DNA of 64,000 bases, taken from assembly GCA_965232255.1 (NCBI GenBank), contig OZ246962.1, forward strand, positions 3,472,001-3,536,000, read 5' to 3'. A program made the translations under genes and the position numbers. This stretch comes from Endozoicomonas sp965232255. Lineage in GTDB: Bacteria > Pseudomonadota > Gammaproteobacteria > Pseudomonadales > Endozoicomonadaceae. Positions 33,891-44,600 of the stretch are shown here, piece by piece (position 1 is the first letter of the stretch; every line of letters starts with the position of its first letter). The notes under the pieces were generated by a model. The model was given only the letters and a program-made list of their open reading frames with translations, was not told the origin of the DNA and ran no database searches.

Positions 33891-34361
33891 TCAATATTTT
33901 TCGATGATATCAATAATGTTTTGCATTGATTCTGCTTTAATAACCGACTGCACATCGTCGTCATTACAGAAAAATTCAGAAATAGACATGATCATTTCAA
34001 TATGCTGATTACTATCATGAGCCGCTAGTAATAAGACGATGTTCACTGGGTCATTTTCTTCACTGCCAAACTCAACCCCACTTTTTATCACCAGTAGCGA
34101 CAGGGCATTGCAGTTAACACCTTCATCTGGTCTGGCGTGAGGCATCGCAATACGGGGGCCCAGCACATAATAAGGCCCCAGTTTTTCTGTCGCCTGATAA
34201 ATGGCTTCGAGGTATTCAGGATTGATTGATTGGTCAGCAATCAATGGGCGACAAGCCAAGTAGAGGGCTTCTTTCCAGTCAGAGACAGAATCTATAATTT
34301 GAATCCGCCCGGATAAACACGTATTCAGCAAAGTAAAAACCCTTTCAAAAAGGTATGACAC
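33891..34361 (-). CDS. PTS subunit IIA (mannitol/fructose/ascorbate-type)
   Basis: 156 residues; phospho-acceptor His75 lies in IAMPHARPDEG, the IIA family signature. The GTG at 34361 has no ribosome-binding site. An internal TTG at 34331 is preceded by AAAGGG at about 7 nt and gives an N-terminus closer in length to UlaC, so the real start may be there. It is the first gene of a five-gene operon (IIA, IIB, IIC, transketolase N and C). No regulator is adjacent. Confidence 0.85.
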   Translation of the reverse strand: MSYLFERVFTLLNTCLSGRIQIIDSVSDWKEALYLACRPLIADQSINPEYLEAIYQATEKLGPYYVLGPRIAMPHARPDEGVNCNALSLLVIKSGVEFGSEENDPVNIVLLLAAHDSNQHIEMIMSISEFFCNDDDVQSVIKAESMQNIIDIIEKY

Positions 34362-34700
34362 GCAACAATGTGTGATTATTTAAAGAACAAAGTCACCTGA
34401 ACTCGTTTTCTGTTTTCTGCAAACAAAACTTATCAAGCAAAATGATCAATTTTTATGCCTTATGTCAATTTTTTGCAAAATTTAGTTTAATCCACTGCTT
34501 TATAAGTAAATTTACAGACAGAACAGAAAATAAATCAAAACTGGTTAATCACGTTACTTATTTCACTCGATTAATAGTCAATAGCAGAATAATTATTAAA
34601 CAAAACATTTGTCAATGGTCGTATAATAGACAACATCAAAACAAATACTGCTCTATGCAGAACAGACAACTCAAGTAACTGCACACTTGTTTTAGGCAAA
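34362..34700. other. AT-rich intergenic region upstream of the PTS operon
   Basis: About 340 bp of very AT-rich sequence between the PTS promoter side and the type I secretion relics. I looked for a CRP site near TGTGATTATTTAAAG and it does not have a properly spaced second half. The small open frames here have no coding character. Confidence 0.55.
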
Positions 34701-35060
34701 AATATTCATTTTGAGATAGTCGTCTTTGGTTTTAGCTTCGGCAAAACCAGCGGGCTGACCATGAACCTCTGCGAGCTGAAAGAAGACGCTGTTCGAATTG
34801 ACGGTATTAATCTGCCACAAATCAACCACACCGATTTGTACGCCCATATTGGCTGTATTAGCCAAAGCTTTATGCTGTTCTATGTCCGCATTGGAGAAAA
34901 CCTCATTCTGGACTGGCAACTATGCTGACACAGAGGCGTATCGAAAACTACCGAGATTGCAGGGGTCACGAAGTATACCAACAAGTATCCCGACAGTTTG
35001 GGCATGATGGTGAGTAAGCAAGGACAAAACTTGCCGAGGGCTCAGCGCAAAACCATTACT
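34701..35060 (+). pseudogene. Relic of a type I secretion ABC transporter ATPase (HlyB/LapB-like)
   Basis: One frame across this stretch reads like the nucleotide-binding domain of a type I secretion ABC transporter. There is a degraded Walker A (FGFSFGKTSG), then VRIDGINLPQINHTDLYAHI, then GCISQSFMLFYVRIGENLI (the Q-loop; compare IGYVPQD..LFYGT..ENI). After an in-frame TGA (34926-34928) come EIAGVTKYTNKYPDSL, GMMVSKQGQNL and QRKTI, which match the segment leading to the ABC signature. The signature itself (LSGGQRQ) has become LPRAQRK, and the membrane and peptidase domains are absent. Only a ~120-residue remnant is left, directly upstream of the HlyD relic and the adhesin. Confidence 0.75.
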
Positions 35061-35134
35061 CGACCCCTGAAGCACGGCAAACTCAAGATGAGGCAGCTTG
35101 AAATGATCAGCGGCACTTAGAAGGCAGTCGGGAA

Positions 35135-35649
35135 ATGAAGAATATGAAAGAAATGCCGATGGACCACATGGATGAGGTTCCCTCCTCTCGCGTGCTGGTT
35201 GTGTAAAAGCTGGAGGATGGCATTTTAGAAAAGATTTTTGTTGATGAAGATGAACAGGTTCATTCAGAACAACCGCTGGTCTGCTGGAGATTGTGTCGTT
35301 GGAAGATAATTTGATGATTGAGACAAAAATCCAACCAAAAGATATTGGTTTTCCCCGTAATGGGATGAAAGCTGTCGTTAAGCTGACGATCTACGACTTT
35401 ACAATGTTGAGAGCGAGGCTGAGCGCATCCACGCAGATACCATTAAGGATGAGCTGGACAAGGACTTTTATATTGTCGTCTGCATCAGGGCAAAAAATAA
35501 CTTTGCCGGTCTGTTTAGAAGAGGAGCTCTTTCTGATCATTCCAGGCATGAGAACCAATGTTGATATTGTTACTGAGGATAAGACCTTTATGGCCTATCC
35601 ACTTAAGCCAATCCTCAGGACTAAGCAAAGTGCACTGACTGAACGTTAA
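35135..35649 (+). pseudogene. Relic of a type I secretion membrane-fusion protein (HlyD/LapC-like)
   Basis: Start-like ATG at 35135, then DEVPSSRVLVV, a TAA at 35204 where the family has Gln, and KLEDGILEKIFVDEDEQVHS (compare the HlyD pattern QNLEGGIL..I.V.EGD.V). A large deletion removes the coiled-coil arms. The C-terminal part follows in another frame: MIETKIQPKDIGF, NGMKAVVKLTIYDFT, then a frameshift near 35400 with HADTIKDELDKDFYIV in the alternate frame, and back near 35520 to IIPGMRTNVDIVTEDKTF and LKPILRTKQSALTER. At least one stop, two to three frameshifts and a deletion make it non-functional. It ends 14 bp before the adhesin start. Confidence 0.82.
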
Positions 35650-35663
35650 GGTGGTATTGAATT

Positions 35664-38600
35664 ATGGATGCGAATACAGGGAATGTTGTTGGCAGTGTAG
35701 CGAGTATCAATGGTCAGGCCATGGCAGTTTCTGCTGATGGCACCATCAGGATGCTCGAAGAGGGAGATCCTGTTTATGAAGGTGAGCAGGTTACCACCCA
35801 AGACGGTGCGCTTTTACAAGTTATATTGACCAGCGGCGGTATTGTTCAACTGGGTAGTCAATCAACACAAGTGTTTGACGCCACTTTTATCAATAGTGTC
35901 CCTGCCAATAATGGCAATAGCGATGAGAAAGGCGAAGAAAAAAGCGAAGAATCCGTTGACGAAGAAGAGCGTCCCGACATCCCTGATATCATCGCCCAAG
36001 AAGCAGATTCATCACCAATCAGTGAGTTAAGCAGCCCTGAATCTGGTGAAAGCAGTGACGCGGAGAGTTCTTATTTTTCCGCCAGCGAGTTACCACAAAT
36101 TCAGCGCGAAGACAGCCACCAAAATGACGATGATGCTGAAGATGGTTACGATGTCCAGGCGGATGGCGATTCCAGTCCCGGATATAGCAACAGTCAGGTG
36201 GCTTTTTCAGAAGTTGAAGTTGCTGAATCAGTCCCGGTAAATACCCCAGCGGTGATTGGCGGAGTGGACAGTGGCAATGTGGTCGAGAACAGTGCCGCTA
36301 TCCTGACCGCCTCCGGTACTCTGACCATCAGCGATCCGGACAGCGGCGAATCGCAGTTTGCCGCCAGCAACTACAGTGGGCTGTACGGTTCTGTCGCCCT
36401 GGACAGTGCCGGCAACTGGAGCTACAGCGCCGACAACAGCCAGTCGGCCATCCAGGCCCTGGGCGACGGGGACACGCTGCGTGACACCATCACCATCCAG
36501 TCCGTGGACGGCACCAACCACAACCTGACCATGACCATTACCGGCAGCAATGACGGCGCGGTGATCAGCGGCACGGATACCGGCAGCGTCAGCGAAGACA
36601 GCGGTGCCCTGCTCAGCGTGGCTGGTGTTCTGAGTGTCAGCGATGCGGATGCCGGACAGGCGCAGTTTGCTGCCACCACGGTCAATGGCAGCTACGGCAG
36701 CCTGACCCTGGACGCCCACGGCAACTGGAGCTACAGCGCCGACAACAGCCAGTCAGCCATCCAGACCCTGGGTGTGGGCGCGAGCCTCACCGATACCCTG
36801 ACGGTGCACTCTCTGGACGGCACCCGCCACAGCGTGACCGTGACCATCAACGGCAGCAATGACGGGCCGGTCCTGGATATCCCGCTGCTGAACCAGAACG
36901 CCAGTCAGGACAGCGGTTTCAGCTATCAGGTGCCGGGCAACAGTTTCAGTGATCTGGACGGGGATGCCCTGAGTTACAGTGCCACCCTGGCCGATGGCAG
37001 CCCGCTGCCGGGCTGGCTGAGCTTTGACGGTGTCACCCGCACCTTCGCGGGCACGCCGGGCAACAGTGACGTGGGTGCGCTCTCGGTGCGGGTCACCGCC
37101 AGCGATGGCCAGGCCAGCAGCGACGCCGACTTTACCCTGAACGTTGGCAACGTCAACGATCCGGCGGTGATCGGCGGCACCGATACCGGCAACGTCACCG
37201 AGGACAGCGGCGCTATCCTGACCGCCTCCGGTACCCTGACCATCAGCGATCCGGACAGCGGCGAATCGCAGTTTGCTGCCAGCAACTACAGCGGTCTGTA
37301 CGGTTCGGTCGCCCTGGATGGTGCCGGCAACTGGAGCTACAGCGCCGACAACAGCCAGTCGGCCATCCAGGCGCTGGGCGATGGGGACACGCTGAGCGAC
37401 ATCATCACCATCCAGTCCGTGGACGGCACCAACCACAATCTGACCGTGACCATTACCGGCAGCAATGACGGCGCGGTGATCAGCGGCACGGATACCGGCA
37501 GCGTCAGCGAAGACAGCGGTGCCCTGCTCAGTGTGGCTGGAGTTCTGAGTGTTAGCGATGCGGATGCCGGACAGGCGCAGTTTGCCGCCACCACGGTCAA
37601 TGGCAGCTACGGCAGCCTGACTCTGGACCCCCACGGCAACTGGAGCTACAGCGCCGACAACAGCCAGTCGGCCATCCAGGCCCTGGGGGTGGGCGCGAGC
37701 CTCACCGATACCCTGACGGTGCACTCTCTGGACGGCACCAGCCACAGCGTGAGCGTGACCATCAACGGCAGCAATGACGGACCGGTCCTGGATATCCCGC
37801 TACTGAACCAGAACGCCAGTCAGGACAGCGGTTTCAGTTACCAGGTGCCGGGCAACAGTTTCAGTGATCTGGACGGCGATGCCCTGAGTTACAGTGCTAC
37901 CCTGGCCGATGGCAGTCCGCTGCCTGCGTGGCTGAGCTTTGACGGTGTCACCCGCACCTTCGCGGGCACGCCGGGCAACAGTGACGTGGGTGCGCTCTCG
38001 GTGCGGGTCACCGCCAGCGATGGGCAGGCCAGCACTGACGCCGACTTTACCCTGAACGTTGGCAACGTCAACGATCCGGCGGTGATCGGCGGCACCGATA
38101 CCGGCAGCGTCACCGAGGACAGCGGCGCTATCCTGACCGCCTCCGGTACCCTGACCATCAGCGATCCGGACAGCGGCGAATCGCAGTTTGCTGCCAGCAA
38201 CTACAGCGGTCTGTACGGTTCGGTCGCCCTGGACGCTGCCGGCAACTGGAGCTACAGCACCGACAACAGCCAGGGCGCCATCCAGGCGCTGGGCGATGGG
38301 GACACGCTGAGCGACACCATCACCATCCAGTCCGTGGACGGCACCAACCACAACCTGACCCTGACCATTACCGGCAGCAATGACGGCGCGGTGATCAGCG
38401 GCACGGATACCGGCAGCGTCAGCGAAGACAGCGGTGCCCTGCTCAGCGTGGCTGGGGTTCTGAGTGTCAGCGATGCGGATGCCGGACAGGCGCAGTTTGC
38501 TGCCACCACGGTCAATGGCAGCTACGGCAGCCTGACCCTGGACGCCCACGGCAACTGGAGCTACAGCGCCGACAACAGCCAGTCGGCCATCCAGACCCTG

Positions 38601-41600
38601 GGTGTAGGCGCGAGCCTCACCGATACCCTGACGGTGCACTCGCTGGACGGCACCAGCCACAGCGTGACCGTGACCATCAACGGCAGCAATGACGGGCCAG
38701 TCCTGGATATCCCGCTGCTAAATCAGAACGCCAGTCAGGACAGCAGTTTCAGTTACCAGGTGCCGGGCAACAGTTTCAGTGACCTGGACGGGGATGCCCT
38801 GAGTTACAGTGCCACTCTGGCCGATGGCAGCCCGCTGCCGGGCTGGCTGAGCTTTGACGGTGTCACCCGCATCTTCGCGGGCACGCCGGGCAACAGTGAT
38901 GTGGGTGCGCTCTCGGTGCGGGTCACCGCCAGCGATGGCCAGGCCAGCAGCGACGCCGACTTTACCCTGAACGTTGGCAACGTCAACGATCCGGCGGTGA
39001 TCGGCGGCATCGATACCGGCAACGTCACCGAGGACAGCGGCGCTATCCTGACCGCCTCCGGTACCCTGACCATCAGCGATCCGGACAGCGGCGAATCGCA
39101 GTTTGCTGCCAGCAACTACAGCGGGCTGTACGGTTCTGTCGCCCTGGACGGTGCCGGCAACTGGAGCTACAGCGCCGACAACAGCCAGTCGGCCATCCAG
39201 GCGCTGGGCGACGGGGACACGCTGAGCGACATCATCACCATCCAGTCCGTGGACGGCACCAACCACAATCTGACCGTGACCATTACCGGCAGCAATGACG
39301 GCGCGGTGATCAGCGGCACGGATACCGGCAGCGTCAGCGAAGACAGCGGTGCTCTGCTCAGTGTGGCTGGTGTCCTGAGTGTCAGCGATGCGGATGCCGG
39401 ACAGGCGCAGTTTGCTGCCACCACGGTCAATGGCAGCTACGGCAGCCTGACCCTGGACGCCCACGGCAACTGGAGCTACAGCGCCGACAATAGCCAGTCG
39501 GCCATCCAGACTCTGGGGGTGGGCGCGAGCCTCACCGATACCCTGACGGTGCACTCCCTGGACGGCACCAGCCACAGCGTGACCGTGACCATCAATGGCA
39601 GCAATGACGGACCGGTCCTGGATATCCCGCTGCTGAACCAGAACGCCAGTCAGGACAGCAGTTTCAGTTACCAGGTGCCGGGCAACAGTTTCAGTGACCT
39701 GGACGGCGATGCCCTGAGTTACAGTGCTACCCTGGCCGATGGCAGCCCGCTGCCTGCGTGGCTGAGCTTTGACGGTGTCACCCGCACCTTCGCGGGCACG
39801 CCGGGCAACAGTGACGTGGGTACGCTCTCGGTGCGGGTCACCGCCAGCGATGGCCAGGCCAGCAGCGATGCCGACTTTACCCTGAACGTTGGCAACGTCA
39901 ACGATCCGGCGGTGATCGGCGGCACCGATACCGGCAGCGTCACCGAGGACAGCGGCGCTATCCTGACCGCCAACGGAACCCTGACCATCAGCGATCCCGA
40001 CAGCGGCGAATCGCAGTTTGCCGCCAGCAACTATAGTGGGCTGTACGGTTCGGTCGCCCTGGACGGTGCCGGCAACTGGAGCTACAGCGCCGACAACAGC
40101 CAGGGCGCCATCCAGGCGCTGGGCGACGGGGACACGCTGAGCGACACCATCACCATCCAGTCCGTGGACGGCACCAACCACAACCTGACCCTGACCATTA
40201 CCGGCAGCAATGACGGTGCGGTGATCAGCGGCACGGATACCGGCAGCGTCAGCGAAGACAGCGGTGCCCTGCTCAGCGTGGCTGGGGTTCTGAGTGTCAG
40301 CGATGCGGATGCCGGACAGGCGCAGTTTGCCGCCACCACCGTCAATGGCAGCTACGGCAGCCTGACCCTGGACGCCCACGGCAACTGGAGCTACAGCGCC
40401 GACAACAGCCAGTCGGCCATCCAGACCCTGGGTGTGGGCGCGAGCCTCACCGATACCCTGACGGTACACTCGCTGGACGGCACCAGCCACAGCGTGAGCG
40501 TGACCATCAATGGCAGCAATGACGGGCCGGTCCTGGATATCCCGCTGCTGAACCAGAACGCCAGCCAGGACAGCAGTTTCAGCTACCAGGTGCCGGGCAA
40601 CAGTTTCAGTGATCTGGACGGGGATGCCCTGAGTTACAGTGCCACCCTGGCCGATGGCAGCCCGCTGCCGGCCTGGCTGAGCTTTGACGGTGTCACCCGC
40701 ACCTTCGCGGGCACGCCGGGCAACAGTGACGTGGGTGCGCTCTCGGTGCGGGTCACCGCCAGCGATGGCCAGGCCAGCACCGACGCCGACTTTACCCTGA
40801 ACGTTGGCAACGTCAACGATCCGGCGGTGATCGGCGGCACCGATACCGGCAGCGTCACCGAGGACAGCGGCGCTATCCTGACCGCCTCCGGTACCCTGAC
40901 CATCAGCGATCCGGACAGCGGCGAATCGCAGTTTGCTGCCAGCAACTATAGTGGGCTGTACGGTTCTGTCGCCCTGGACGGTGCCGGCAACTGGAGCTAC
41001 AGCGCCGACAACAGCCAGTCGGCCATCCAGGCGCTGGGCGACGGGGACACGCTGAGCGACATCATCACCATCCAGTCCGTGGACGGCACCAACCACAATC
41101 TGACCGTGACCATTACCGGCAGCAATGACGGCGCGGTGATCAGCGGCACGGATACCGGCAGCGTCAGCGAAGACAGCGGTGCCCTGCTCAGTGTGGCTGG
41201 AGTTCTGAGTGTTAGCGATGCGGATGCCGGACAGGCGCAGTTTGCCGCCACCACGGTCAATGGCAGCTACGGCAGCCTGACTCTGGACCCCCACGGCAAC
41301 TGGAGCTACAGCGCCGACAACAGCCAGTCGGCCATCCAGGCCCTGGGGGTGGGCGCGAGCCTCACCGATACCCTGACGGTGCACTCTCTGGACGGCACCA
41401 GCCACAGCGTGAGCGTGACCATCAACGGCAGCAATGACGGACCGGTCCTGGATATCCCGCTACTGAACCAGAACGCCAGTCAGGACAGCGGTTTCAGTTA
41501 CCAGGTGCCGGGCAACAGTTTCAGTGATCTGGACGGCGATGCCCTGAGTTACAGTGCTACCCTGGCCGATGGCAGTCCGCTGCCTGCGTGGCTGAGCTTT

Positions 41601-44600
41601 GACGGTGTCACCCGCACCTTCGCGGGCACGCCGGGCAACAGTGACGTGGGTGCGCTCTCGGTGCGGGTCACCGCCAGCGATGGGCAGGCCAGCACTGACG
41701 CCGACTTTACCCTGAACGTTGGCAACGTCAACGATCCGGCGGTGATCGGCGGCACCGATACCGGCAGCGTCACCGAGGACAGCGGCGCTATCCTGACCGC
41801 CTCCGGTACCCTGACCATCAGCGATCCGGACAGCGGCGAATCGCAGTTTGCTGCCAGCAACTACAGCGGTCTGTACGGTTCGGTCGCCCTGGACGCTGCC
41901 GGCAACTGGAGCTACAGCACCGACAACAGCCAGGGCGCCATCCAGGCGCTGGGCGATGGGGACACGCTGAGCGACACCATCACCATCCAGTCCGTGGACG
42001 GCACCAACCACAACCTGACCCTGACCATTACCGGCAGCAATGACGGCGCGGTGATCAGCGGCACGGATACCGGCAGCGTCAGCGAAGACAGCGGTGCCCT
42101 GCTCAGCGTGGCTGGGGTTCTGAGTGTCAGCGATGCGGATGCCGGACAGGCGCAGTTTGCTGCCACCACGGTCAATGGCAGCTACGGCAGCCTGACCCTG
42201 GACGCCCACGGCAACTGGAGCTACAGCGCCGACAACAGCCAGTCGGCCATCCAGACCCTGGGTGTAGGCGCGAGCCTCACCGATACCCTGACGGTGCACT
42301 CGCTGGACGGCACCAGCCACAGCGTGACCGTGACCATCAACGGCAGCAATGACGGGCCAGTCCTGGATATCCCGCTGCTAAATCAGAACGCCAGTCAGGA
42401 CAGCAGTTTCAGTTACCAGGTGCCGGGCAACAGTTTCAGTGACCTGGACGGGGATGCCCTGAGTTACAGTGCCACTCTGGCCGATGGCAGCCCGCTGCCG
42501 GGCTGGCTGAGCTTTGACGGTGTCACCCGCATCTTCGCGGGCACGCCGGGCAACAGTGATGTGGGTGCGCTCTCGGTGCGGGTCACCGCCAGCGATGGCC
42601 AGGCCAGCAGCGACGCCGACTTTACCCTGAACGTTGGCAACGTCAACGATCCGGCGGTGATCGGCGGCATCGATACCGGCAACGTCACCGAGGACAGCGG
42701 CGCTATCCTGACCGCCTCCGGTACCCTGACCATCAGCGATCCGGACAGCGGCGAATCGCAGTTTGCTGCCAGCAACTACAGCGGGCTGTACGGTTCTGTC
42801 GCCCTGGACGGTGCCGGCAACTGGAGCTACAGCGCCGACAACAGCCAGTCGGCCATCCAGGCGCTGGGCGACGGGGACACGCTGAGCGACATCATCACCA
42901 TCCAGTCCGTGGACGGCACCAACCACAATCTGACCGTGACCATTACCGGCAGCAATGACGGCGCGGTGATCAGCGGCACGGATACCGGCAGCGTCAGCGA
43001 AGACAGCGGTGCTCTGCTCAGTGTGGCTGGTGTCCTGAGTGTCAGCGATGCGGATGCCGGACAGGCGCAGTTTGCTGCCACCACGGTCAATGGCAGCTAC
43101 GGCAGCCTGACCCTGGACGCCCACGGCAACTGGAGCTACAGCGCCGACAATAGCCAGTCGGCCATCCAGACTCTGGGGGTGGGCGCGAGCCTCACCGATA
43201 CCCTGACGGTGCACTCCCTGGACGGCACCAGCCACAGCGTGACCGTGACCATCAATGGCAGCAATGACGGACCGGTCCTGGATATCCCGCTGCTGAACCA
43301 GAACGCCAGTCAGGACAGCAGTTTCAGTTACCAGGTGCCGGGCAACAGTTTCAGTGACCTGGACGGCGATGCCCTGAGTTACAGTGCTACCCTGGCCGAT
43401 GGCAGCCCGCTGCCTGCGTGGCTGAGCTTTGACGGTGTCACCCGCACCTTCGCGGGCACGCCGGGCAACAGTGACGTGGGTACGCTCTCGGTGCGGGTCA
43501 CCGCCAGCGATGGCCAGGCCAGCAGCGATGCCGACTTTACCCTGAACGTTGGCAACGTCAACGATCCGGCGGTGATCGGCGGCACCGATACCGGCAGCGT
43601 CACCGAGGACAGCGGCGCTATCCTGACCGCCAACGGAACCCTGACCATCAGCGATCCCGACAGCGGCGAATCGCAGTTTGCCGCCAGCAACTATAGTGGG
43701 CTGTACGGTTCGGTCGCCCTGGACGGTGCCGGCAACTGGAGCTACAGCGCCGACAACAGCCAGGGCGCCATCCAGGCGCTGGGCGACGGGGACACGCTGA
43801 GCGACACCATCACCATCCAGTCCGTGGACGGCACCAACCACAACCTGACCCTGACCATTACCGGCAGCAATGACGGTGCGGTGATCAGCGGCACGGATAC
43901 CGGCAGCGTCAGCGAAGACAGCGGTGCCCTGCTCAGCGTGGCTGGGGTTCTGAGTGTCAGCGATGCGGATGCCGGACAGGCGCAGTTTGCCGCCACCACC
44001 GTCAATGGCAGCTACGGCAGCCTGACCCTGGACGCCCACGGCAACTGGAGCTACAGCGCCGACAACAGCCAGTCGGCCATCCAGACCCTGGGTGTGGGCG
44101 CGAGCCTCACCGATACCCTGACGGTACACTCGCTGGACGGCACCAGCCACAGCGTGAGCGTGACCATCAATGGCAGCAATGACGGGCCGGTCCTGGATAT
44201 CCCGCTGCTGAACCAGAACGCCAGCCAGGACAGCAGTTTCAGCTACCAGGTGCCGGGCAACAGTTTCAGTGATCTGGACGGGGATGCCCTGAGTTACAGT
44301 GCCACCCTGGCCGATGGCAGCCCGCTGCCGGCCTGGCTGAGCTTTGACGGTGTCACCCGCACCTTCGCGGGCACGCCGGGCAACAGTGACGTGGGTGCGC
44401 TCTCGGTGCGGGTCACCGCCAGCGATGGCCAGGCCAGCACCGACGCCGACTTTACCCTGAACGTTGGCAACGTCAACGATCCGGCGGTGATCGGCGGCAC
44501 CGATACCGGCAGCGTCACCGAGGACAGCGGCGCTATCCTGACCGCCTCCGGTACCCTGACCATCAGCGATCCGGACAGCGGCGAATCGCAGTTTGCTGCC

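Noticed and set aside
34362..34400. Possible CRP site before the PTS operon (TGTGATTATTTAAAG...GTCACC)
   Set aside because: The half-sites are 16 bp apart instead of 6, so it is not a CRP-type palindrome.
35842..36240. Plus-strand frames (62 and 64 codons) within the adhesin N-terminus
   Set aside because: Shadows of the adhesin reading frame, Lys/Ser-rich by frame shift of the acidic linker.
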